Of a stretch of 64,000 nt of DNA, positions 34,328 through 42,979 are shown piece by piece. Under the pieces are notes generated by a model. That model was given only the letters and a program-made list of their open reading frames with translations. It made no database searches and was not told where the DNA came from. The position numbers were made by a program, and so were the translations under genes. Location: assembly GCA_965228005.1 (NCBI GenBank), contig CBDDGV010000003.1:62001-126000 (forward strand), written 5' to 3'. This DNA is from JBCCXZ01 sp965228005 (GTDB taxonomy: Bacteria; Planctomycetota; Planctomycetia; Pirellulales; Lacipirellulaceae). Position 1 is the stretch's first letter. Every line of letters begins with the position of its first letter.

Positions 34328-35883
34328 GGGTCGCCCTCCCGGTTGAGTCGGTCGCGTCCGGTGCGTACCAGCCCGCGGAGGGCGTCGACGGTGGTGAGCT
34401 TGCGCCACTGCGCCTGGGCGAGTTCGGCGAGCCCGCCGGGGGGCGGCTTCATTTCTTGTTTGAAGTACTCGACGAAGACGTTGCCGATCCAACGAGTAAC
34501 GAGCGCCTGGACAACGCCCTGCAGAACGCCGCCGGCGATAGTGCCGATGCCGGGGACGGTCTTGAGCATGCCGCCGACCGCAGAAACGACCGCGGGGGTT
34601 GCGGCGGTGACGCCGACCATGGCGATCAGGTTCTTGCCGAGTTGTTCGAGGACTTTGATGGCCGAGTCGGAGTCGATCGGTTGCTTGTAGACCCGGGCGA
34701 GCTCCAGGACCATCTTGAGCGTGATAGCGCTGCCGCCGGCGATGTCGAGCAGGGGGATGGGGTTCACCCCGGCCGTACCGCCCGCGGCCCACATGTGGCG
34801 GCTGATGATTTCGTCAGCCCGCTTGTCGAGCATCTCGCGGACGCGGTCCTTGGCGCGGTCGACCAGGCCCCGCGACTGCAGCAGCAGGTTGGCCAGCAGC
34901 AGGTCGCGCCCGTCGCGCTGGACGATCTCGATCATCCGCTCGGCGAGCGCCTGCACGCTGGGCGGCACGTCGACCAGCTCGCTGCTCTCGGTCCCGTCGG
35001 CTGCGATGCGGACCCGTTCGCGCTGCGTGGCCGCGGCGCGGACGGTGACGATGTCGCGGGCGTCGATGGAGGGGAGCTGCTCGGCGATCTGGCCGACCAA
35101 GGCCTCGCGCTGTTCGTCGGAGTACCAGTCGTCTTTGTTCAGGCAGACGACGACGCGTTTCTCCATCCGCGTGAGCGTCTCGGTGAGCCGGACCTCGTAG
35201 GATTTGAGCGGGCCGTCGACCACGAGCAGCACGAGGTCGGCGGTCTCGGCGGTCTCGGCGGACGCCGCGGCGCGGGAGGCGCCGTCGACCTCCGCCAGCC
35301 CCGGGGTGTCGACCAGCAGCACCTCATCGGCGCCGGGCCAGGGCACCTCGCTGCGGACGGACGTGGTGCCGCCGACCACGTCGGAGGCGAACACCTCGCG
35401 GCCGGCGAGCGCATTGAGCAGCGCGCTCTTGCCGCTGGAGATGGTGCCAAAGGCGACGATCTCCAGTCGGCACTTGCCGTGCTTCAGTTCGAGCTCGTCG
35501 ATCTCGCGTTGGATCTCGAGCCGCAGCTCGTCGGAGACCTCCTGGTCGTCGGCGTACTCGCGGCCGGCGGCGAGGTTGTCGTCGAGCTCCGCCTGCCGGG
35601 CGGCGGAGGACATCTGGCCGGGGTTCTTGGCCCGTTGTGCTTTGCGGGCACGTTTCCGCCAGGAGTTGCGGAGCAGCACGTAGAGCGTGTAGAGCGAGAA
35701 GCCCACGAACACCGCGCCGCCAAGGCAGACGACGCCGAGGTAGACGCGGGCGAGCAACTTGTTCGTCTCGGCGAGGCTGCGGTAGTTCTCCACCCAGGCG
35801 GGCATCCACGCGACCAGCGCGTAGCACATCACCGCAAAGTATGCGGCGACGATGAGGCCAATGCGGTTCCGCAGCCAATTCAT
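34324..35883 (-). CDS. Membrane-anchored GTPase with DUF697-like C-terminus
   Basis: The 519-residue protein has two N-terminal transmembrane helices (RIGLIVAAYFAVMCYALVAW and YLGVVCLGGAVFVGFSLYTLY), a basic/acidic linker, then a GTPase domain with GTISSGKSALLN, DTPGL and NKDD, and a DUF697-like helical C terminus (NPIPLLDIAGGSAITLKMVLELA, GIGTIAGGVLQGVVQALVTRW). It resembles YcjF/dynamin-like membrane GTPases. It is the first of a coupled pair with the soluble paralog and lies 125 bp downstream of the VWA operon on the same strand. Confidence 0.8.
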   Translation of the reverse strand: MNWLRNRIGLIVAAYFAVMCYALVAWMPAWVENYRSLAETNKLLARVYLGVVCLGGAVFVGFSLYTLYVLLRNSWRKRARKAQRAKNPGQMSSAARQAELDDNLAAGREYADDQEVSDELRLEIQREIDELELKHGKCRLEIVAFGTISSGKSALLNALAGREVFASDVVGGTTSVRSEVPWPGADEVLLVDTPGLAEVDGASRAAASAETAETADLVLLVVDGPLKSYEVRLTETLTRMEKRVVVCLNKDDWYSDEQREALVGQIAEQLPSIDARDIVTVRAAATQRERVRIAADGTESSELVDVPPSVQALAERMIEIVQRDGRDLLLANLLLQSRGLVDRAKDRVREMLDKRADEIISRHMWAAGGTAGVNPIPLLDIAGGSAITLKMVLELARVYKQPIDSDSAIKVLEQLGKNLIAMVGVTAATPAVVSAVGGMLKTVPGIGTIAGGVLQGVVQALVTRWIGNVFVEYFKQEMKPPPGGLAELAQAQWRKLTTVDALRGLVRTGRDRLNREGDP

Positions 35884-36008
35884 GCAGCCTCGAGCAGACA
35901 GGATCGGGGTAGGGTGCGATTATAAGCTCGGAGGCCGCTGGCCCGTAGGGCGGGAGGCCGCCGACCACAGGTATTCGCTGGGAACGCCGGTTGCTTGGCC
36001 GGCGACCG

Positions 36009-38282
36009 TCAGACGAGTCCCCACCGCTTGCGGAGCCACCACTCCGACGCGACCGCCGCAACGAACGCGAGCAGAGCCGGCCAGGTGTCCCAGAGCGTGA
36101 TCCGCTCGATGGTTTCCTCTTCGAACTGCTGGGTCCGCTCGGCGAGCTGATCGAGCAGTTCGCCGAGCAGCTCGGGCGCTACGCCTTCGCCCCCGGTTTC
36201 TTCGGTGAGTTTGGCGAGTGAGTCCATCAGCGTCGGCTCTGCTGCGGGTTGGTCGAGTTCGGTGTCGAGGTCGGGCACGGTGAAGCGGGCGGAGGTTTCG
36301 CCCAGTTGCTGGCCGTCTGCGGTGGCGCGGACGAAAACCCGGTAGTCGCCGGGCTGGCTGGTCTGCTGGAAGACGCCCGCGACGCCGCCGGAGCGCTCGG
36401 CGGGGCGGACCTCCGCGGTCCCGCCGTCGGGCCGCTCGACGACGACCTCAAACTCGGCGTCTTCGATCGGCTGGGCGTTCTCGTCCGTGGCTCCCAACGA
36501 AAACTCCACCCGGCTGCCCCGCTCGTACCGCCGTTGGTCGAGTTTGACCCAGACCCGTTGGTCGGCGGACTCGTCCTTCTGGGCGAGCCAGAGGGCCAGC
36601 TGCCGCCAGAAGCGGCTTAGAAACTCAGGGTGGCCGCCGAGCTGCCAACGCCAGGTCGAATCGAAGGCCACGGCGATGGTCCGCCCCCGGCCCCAAGCCC
36701 CCGTGACGATCAGCGGCGGCTTGCGGCCGCCGTCGGCGACGGCGATCACCTGTGCGCTCGGCTTCAGGGTCCGCGGCTCGAAGCGGTTGGCGCCGTCTAG
36801 AGGCGGCAGCTCGCGCCAGCCCCGCATGGTTTCGGCGCCCTCGTCGAGCCGCATGATCGGGTGGACCACCCCGCCCAAGGCCCGCGGCACGACGACGATC
36901 GGCGGCTGGAGGTGCATGTCGCGGCGGGGGGGCTCGCCGAAGTTCTGCCGCTCGGCGGGGCCGATGCTCATCGGCAGCGTGGGCTCGATCGGCGTGCCGC
37001 GGAACCCGCCGGGGCCAAAGCTGTGGAACCCGCCGAGCATCGCCAGTCCGGCGCCCTCTTCGACCGCGTCGGCGATCACGCCCCAGCTCGGCGTGTCGAG
37101 CGCCGAGGCGTCGACGTTGCCCAGGAGGTAGGCGTCCCGCTTTTCTTCCTTCAGCAGCTTGCGGAGGTCGGCCCGCGGCTGGCGGTAGTTGAAGAAGCGG
37201 AAGTCGACGTTGATGTCCGCGTGCGCGGCGAGCGCCTGGCGGACGAAGCGCGACTCGATCCCCGGCCCGCCGCCGATGCGGTTCGACCCGGCCAGGTAGA
37301 GCACGTTCACGCCGCCTTTCACGATGTTGACGAACGTGCTCTGGGAGTTGTTCGAGGCGATGAGCTCGCCCTCGGGCGACTCGACCTCGACGGCGACCTT
37401 GTACTCTCCGGGGGCGGTCGGCGTGTGCGAGAAGTTGACTACGCTGCTCTTGGGCTTGGCGCCGACGCTGATCTGCCGCGTGTCGACGGGCTCCATCTCG
37501 CCGTCTTCGTTCTCCCAGAGCAGGCGTACGTTGAACGACTCGTTTGTGTAGCCTTCGATGGAGACCGTGGCGGAGACGCTCAACGGAGTTTCTGAGAAGG
37601 CGGTTGGTGGGACGAGCAGGTCGCTCACCCGCAGGTCGGTCCGCAGCCCGGAGGCGGGCTTGCCGAAAGTGAGCGTGTAGAGCGGGATGCCGTCGGTGGT
37701 GAGCCTGCGGACGGCGGTCTGCGGGGGCGTGTCGCGGGGCGCGAAGGCGCGTTGGGCGCCGTCGCTCAGCAGCAGGGTCGCCACGATCCGTTGTTGCGAT
37801 TCGCGGCGGAGCGTCTCGTCGATGGCGAAACCCAAGGCGGTCTGCGAACCCTCGGGCTGCTCGGGCAGCTCGAGCCGCCCGCCCTCGACCGCCACGGGCC
37901 GCACCTCGTCGGCGAAGAGGTAGGGCTTGATGTCCCAGGTTTCGCCCAGTGTGCCGAGCTTGTCGGCGGCGTCTCCCAGCACCGAACGCACGCTGTCCCA
38001 CCGCGATTGGTTGGCCAGCGAGTCTTCCACCTGCATGCTGCGGGAGTCGTCGATCAGCATCAGCAGCGTGCCGGGCAGTGTCTGGGTCGTGACCGTTTCG
38101 ACGCTCGGACGCAGCAGCAAGAGCAACAGCAGCGCGGCGCTAGCCAGCCGCATCGCGACCAGCACTCGGCGTCGGCGTGTGTTCAGCCGCGAGCCGCGGG
38201 GGCGGACGGCGAGCACCGCCGCCAGCAAGGCTGCGAGCAGCAGCAGGGCCCAGCCCCCGCCGACGGGGTCGATACGCCACAT
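36009..38282 (-). CDS. VWA and glutamine-amidotransferase-like membrane protein
   Basis: The 757-residue protein has two N-terminal membrane helices, a VWA domain with an intact MIDAS start (LIDDSRSM, about 76-83), beta-sandwich modules, a class I glutamine amidotransferase-like domain (VLYLAGSNRIGGG; LGGFHSFGPGGF) without an obvious catalytic Cys, a final beta domain, and a C-terminal transmembrane helix (WPALLAFVAAVASEWWLRKRW). It is the last gene of the MoxR-DUF58-BatA operon, 2 bp after the preceding stop. In planctomycetes such operons are presumed to build or check an envelope complex; the substrate is unknown. Confidence 0.8.
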   Translation of the reverse strand: MWRIDPVGGGWALLLLAALLAAVLAVRPRGSRLNTRRRRVLVAMRLASAALLLLLLLRPSVETVTTQTLPGTLLMLIDDSRSMQVEDSLANQSRWDSVRSVLGDAADKLGTLGETWDIKPYLFADEVRPVAVEGGRLELPEQPEGSQTALGFAIDETLRRESQQRIVATLLLSDGAQRAFAPRDTPPQTAVRRLTTDGIPLYTLTFGKPASGLRTDLRVSDLLVPPTAFSETPLSVSATVSIEGYTNESFNVRLLWENEDGEMEPVDTRQISVGAKPKSSVVNFSHTPTAPGEYKVAVEVESPEGELIASNNSQSTFVNIVKGGVNVLYLAGSNRIGGGPGIESRFVRQALAAHADINVDFRFFNYRQPRADLRKLLKEEKRDAYLLGNVDASALDTPSWGVIADAVEEGAGLAMLGGFHSFGPGGFRGTPIEPTLPMSIGPAERQNFGEPPRRDMHLQPPIVVVPRALGGVVHPIMRLDEGAETMRGWRELPPLDGANRFEPRTLKPSAQVIAVADGGRKPPLIVTGAWGRGRTIAVAFDSTWRWQLGGHPEFLSRFWRQLALWLAQKDESADQRVWVKLDQRRYERGSRVEFSLGATDENAQPIEDAEFEVVVERPDGGTAEVRPAERSGGVAGVFQQTSQPGDYRVFVRATADGQQLGETSARFTVPDLDTELDQPAAEPTLMDSLAKLTEETGGEGVAPELLGELLDQLAERTQQFEEETIERITLWDTWPALLAFVAAVASEWWLRKRWGLV

Positions 38283-38284
38283 GG

Positions 38285-40429
38285 CTACTCGCCCCCTCGG
38301 TAGAACCGGTTCGAGAAGAGCCCCTCAGCGCACCAGACGATCGCGACCAGCGAGATGGCCCAAGGGAAAAGCTCCCGACCCGTGCGGCCTACATCGACAT
38401 ACTTCTGCACGTCGTCAAACCCGCGGGCGACGCGGACCCGGTCGGCCGGCAGCGCCTCCGTCAGCGACTTCGCGTCGATTCGTTCCAGCCGGCTCAGCTC
38501 GGGGGCCGCGTTGACGCTGAAGCCGCGGTCGAGTTCTCCGCTGCGGCCGCCGGCGACCACGCGGTAGTTGCCCAGCGCGCGGGTGGAGCCGACTTGGATC
38601 GAATCCGCCCCCGGGGGCAGCGTGCGACGCAGCTCGAGACCGTCCGGGGATTGGAGCACGAAGCTCGAGAGTTCGGAGCCGCCCGGCAGCCGGATGGCGG
38701 CGGTTTCGCCGGCGCGGAGGTTCAACTGCTCTTCACCGCGCTGGGCGAGGTAACCGACGAGCTGTCGGCTCAGGGCGACGAACGGCCAGGGCTCGGGGCC
38801 GGTGGGGAGCAGGTTCCAGGGTTCTCGGCCCTCGGGCTCGAGCGGGTCGGAGACCGGCGTAGTGAGCGTGATCACCCGCCCGCGCCCGACGGGCTGCTCG
38901 ACGATTGCCGGGGCGCGGTTGGCGTAGCGGGCCACGACGAAGGCGTCGCCGGCCATCTCTTCGAACTGCCAGTGCGTCAGCACTGGATAGACCTGCCAGG
39001 GGATGTCCTCCGCGTAGTTCTTCAACCCCGCTACGGCCGGGTGATCGAGGTTCCGCGGGCGGAGGTGCGTGGCGTCGCGGGACCGACGCGCAAGCGGCCC
39101 GGGGAGCAGTTGCTGCGGCAGCGACTCGGCAAAGGCCGAGGGACGGGCGCGGTGGCCCAGGAAGACGCCAACTCCCAAGCCCTCGTCGGCGGCGTCGACC
39201 AGCGCTTGCCAGAGCCGGTCGTCCAACGGGGGCGGGTCGAGCAGGCAGACCGCGTCGTACTCGGTGAGCGGCTTGGCCTGCAGCGCTTCGTCGGTCATTT
39301 CGGCGAAGGTTTGGCTGGTGCAACGGAACGCGCCGGCTTCGTTGTTCAGGAACGAGGGCGACAACGCCTCGCGCAGGAAGAGCGTGTCGGTAGCCGATTG
39401 ACCCAGCAGCAGCACCCGCGTGGGTGGCGTCACTTCGACAGTAAACGAACGGCGATTGTCGAACGCCAACGGGTCGGACGAGGAGAGCGCGACGTAGCCC
39501 TGGTGCGTGCCCAGCGGCAGGTCGGCCACCTCAAACTTCACAGCGGCGGTCCCGTCGGGCTTGGGCTCGGCGAACCGTTGGCCGCGTTTGACTTCGTCGC
39601 CCGCCTCGGAGCGGACGAACAGCTCTACGACCTGCGTCTCGTCGAGGCCGGAGAGTTCGACCGACGCCTCGACCCTCAGAGGTTCGCCTTGTCTCAATCG
39701 CTTCTTCGGCGCCTCGACCCGGGTGATCGCGGCGTTGATCGGCTGCTCGACGCCCACGTCGGCGATGTAGAGCCGCACCTCCTCGTGCGATTCGAGCGAT
39801 TCGGCGATGGCCGTTACCGCCTCCTGGCCGAGCGAATCTGTGGTTAGATCGGAGAAGAGGAACAGCTCCTGCCGGTGGTCGGGCTGCTGCGAGAGCAGGT
39901 CGATCGCTTCGATGACGGCTTCGTCGAGCGGCCTGGGGGCGCTCTCGGGGAACAGGTTCTCGGCCCGTGAACGCGCTGTGGCGGTGTCGACCGCGAAGCC
40001 GCTGCTGGCGCCGCTGCGGTCGACGACGGCGACCTTCGAACCCTCCGGGAGCTGGGCGATGAACCTACCGGCCGACTCGCGCGCCTGCTCCAGCCGCGTC
40101 TGATTGCCGGAGACCAGCTGCATGCGGAGCGAGTTGTCGACCACCACGGCCACCGCGAGCGGTGCGCCCTCTTTGCCCCGCAGGCCGGTGCCTTTGAGCG
40201 TCGGCCGCGCGAGCGCGAGGGCTAACCCCGCGATCAGGGCGCAACGCAGGGCGAGCAGCAGCCAGTGGCGGAGCTGCATCCGGCGTTGGTTCGAGCGGCG
40301 CCGCTGCTGCACGAACCGCAGCGCCGGGAAGTCGAGCCGGCGCGGCTGGCGGCGCATCACCAGGTGCAGCAGGATCGGCACGGCGATCAAGGCCGCGCCG
40401 CCGAGCAGCACTGGTGAGAGGAACCCCAT
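38285..40429 (-). CDS. BatA-type membrane protein with degenerate VWA domain
   Basis: The 714-residue protein starts with the BatA N-terminal domain (MGFLSPVLLGGAALIAVPILLH, FPALRFVQQRR), a second helix (LLALRCALIAGLALALARP) and a VWA domain. Its MIDAS motif reads DNSLRM instead of DxSxS, so metal binding is probably weakened. Beta-sandwich and amidotransferase-like regions follow, then a C-terminal membrane helix (FPWAISLVAIVWCAEGLF). It sits between DUF58 and the second VWA protein with gaps of 2-4 bp. Confidence 0.8.
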   Translation of the reverse strand: MGFLSPVLLGGAALIAVPILLHLVMRRQPRRLDFPALRFVQQRRRSNQRRMQLRHWLLLALRCALIAGLALALARPTLKGTGLRGKEGAPLAVAVVVDNSLRMQLVSGNQTRLEQARESAGRFIAQLPEGSKVAVVDRSGASSGFAVDTATARSRAENLFPESAPRPLDEAVIEAIDLLSQQPDHRQELFLFSDLTTDSLGQEAVTAIAESLESHEEVRLYIADVGVEQPINAAITRVEAPKKRLRQGEPLRVEASVELSGLDETQVVELFVRSEAGDEVKRGQRFAEPKPDGTAAVKFEVADLPLGTHQGYVALSSSDPLAFDNRRSFTVEVTPPTRVLLLGQSATDTLFLREALSPSFLNNEAGAFRCTSQTFAEMTDEALQAKPLTEYDAVCLLDPPPLDDRLWQALVDAADEGLGVGVFLGHRARPSAFAESLPQQLLPGPLARRSRDATHLRPRNLDHPAVAGLKNYAEDIPWQVYPVLTHWQFEEMAGDAFVVARYANRAPAIVEQPVGRGRVITLTTPVSDPLEPEGREPWNLLPTGPEPWPFVALSRQLVGYLAQRGEEQLNLRAGETAAIRLPGGSELSSFVLQSPDGLELRRTLPPGADSIQVGSTRALGNYRVVAGGRSGELDRGFSVNAAPELSRLERIDAKSLTEALPADRVRVARGFDDVQKYVDVGRTGRELFPWAISLVAIVWCAEGLFSNRFYRGGE

Positions 40430-40433
40430 CGCG

Positions 40434-41330
40434 TCAGCCCCAGTTGTGCCGGTTGGCGAGGTACTCGGTCAGCGCCCGGTCAAACTGCATGCTCGTGTCG
40501 AGCGGCACGTAGTCGATCCGGCTCTGCCGGCACTCTTTCGCGTAGGTGGTGCGGAAGTCGGCGATCGCTTCCAGGTAGTCGGTCCGGTAGCCGTCGGCGT
40601 CGACTTCGAGCGACTGGTCGGACTCGGGGTCGCGCAGCTCGACGAGCCCGTCGAAGGGGAACTCGACCTCGGCGTGGTCGAGCACGTGGAAGAGGATCAC
40701 GTCGTGCCCGCCGTGCCGCAGCCGGCGCAACGCGGCGATCACGTCGTCGGGCTCGGCGAGCAGGTCGCTGAAGACCATCACCAGGCTGCTGTGGCGGAGC
40801 ATCGCCGCGAGCTGGTCGAGGCTGTGGGCGATGTCGGTCTGTTTGTTCGGTCGCAGGTTGGCGAGGATCGAGAGGATGTTGCCGATCTGCTGCCGCTTGG
40901 ACTTGGGGGGCAGCACGTCGAGGATCTTCTCACCGAAGGTGACCAGCCCGACGGGGTCGTTCTGGTGGATCATCAGGTAGCAGAGCGCCGCGGCGAGGCA
41001 GATCGAGTACTCGAACTTGGTGAGCTCCTGCTCGTGGCTGTAACCCATCGAGCCGCTGAGGTCCATCACCAGGTAGCCCGTGATGTTGGTCTCGGCCTCG
41101 AACTTCTTGACGTAGTACTTGTCGGTCTTGGCGTAGACGAGCCAGTCGATGTCCTTGGGGTCGTCGCCGCTGGAGTACTTGCGGTGCTCGCTGAACTCGA
41201 CGCTGAACCCGTGGAACGGGCTGGCGTGCAGGCCCTGGAGGAAGCCCTTCACGATGAATTGTGCGCGCAGGTCAAGCCGCGAGATCTGGCGGATGACTTC
41301 GGGCTTGAGGTACTTCTCGACGGTGGCCAT
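40434..41330 (-). CDS. DUF58 (VWA-like) protein
   Basis: The 298-residue protein has the DUF58 fingerprint FSEHRKYSSGDDPKDIDWLVYAK (split around residues 46-68) followed by a VWA-like domain with MIDAS motif MDLSGSM. DUF58 proteins occur with MoxR AAA+ ATPases, which are thought to remodel VWA-containing partners. The ATG start lies 12 bp downstream of the thioredoxin-like gene. Confidence 0.88.
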   Translation of the reverse strand: MATVEKYLKPEVIRQISRLDLRAQFIVKGFLQGLHASPFHGFSVEFSEHRKYSSGDDPKDIDWLVYAKTDKYYVKKFEAETNITGYLVMDLSGSMGYSHEQELTKFEYSICLAAALCYLMIHQNDPVGLVTFGEKILDVLPPKSKRQQIGNILSILANLRPNKQTDIAHSLDQLAAMLRHSSLVMVFSDLLAEPDDVIAALRRLRHGGHDVILFHVLDHAEVEFPFDGLVELRDPESDQSLEVDADGYRTDYLEAIADFRTTYAKECRQSRIDYVPLDTSMQFDRALTEYLANRHNWG

Positions 41331-41342
41331 GGAGGCGCCGGG

Positions 41343-41768
41343 TCAGGAGTTCTTGAACGGACGCTTTAGCTCAAACCCTAGTGACTTCCACCAGGGCATC
41401 CGTGGTGGATCGGGAGAGACGCAATCCAACAGCTTTCGGGTCAGTGCAATCGACTCACAGAGTCCGATGATGTGCCCGATCTTGTCTCCACGGTGGAGCA
41501 CGACAAGACACGGGATCGCAACGACTTGGTGATCCTCGCAGAATTCACGGTTCTGCTCGTCATCGATATCGCAGGAAAACAGAGAGACCCAGCCACGGAC
41601 TCGCGGCTGAATGTCGACAATTACTTTGTCGAACAAGCGGTCGACTCCGTTCCAGTTAGCCCAGCAATGCACTGCCAGAAACTGATCGCCCTGAGCGGCA
41701 GCTCCCAGGCTTTGAGCGTCGATCGCCGGTGTAGATGGTCGCCAGAGGTCTGTGGTTGAGTAATCCAT
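41343..41768 (-). CDS. Thioredoxin-fold protein lacking the CxxC motif
   Basis: The 141-residue protein aligns with thioredoxin: FLAVHCWANWNGVDR (30-44) corresponds to FWAxWCGPCR, and VVAIPCLVVLHRGDKI (82-97) carries the cis-proline. Both catalytic cysteines are replaced (Asn40, Asp43), so it cannot act as a disulfide oxidoreductase; Cys35 and Cys87 are near but not in the motif. It lies between moxR and DUF58 with 11-12 bp spacing and is less GC-rich than its neighbours. It may act as an adaptor or scaffold for the MoxR complex; that is inference. Confidence 0.7.
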   Translation of the reverse strand: MDYSTTDLWRPSTPAIDAQSLGAAAQGDQFLAVHCWANWNGVDRLFDKVIVDIQPRVRGWVSLFSCDIDDEQNREFCEDHQVVAIPCLVVLHRGDKIGHIIGLCESIALTRKLLDCVSPDPPRMPWWKSLGFELKRPFKNS

Positions 41769-41779
41769 CCCACACTCTC

Positions 41780-42811
<1,032 letters not shown>

Positions 42812-42979
42812 AGCGTGTCGTCCTGCGGTGGTGGGGTGGCGCAGGCGGTTGCCGCAGCCAAGCCGGCAATTCTATCGGGGCCGCTGACGAGCGACAACGA
42901 GGCCGGATTGTTCAACCGCAGCGGCAGACCTAGGATGGAGGCGTGAGGGCGTTCTAGGAAATCTGCGTTAAGGTTGTTG

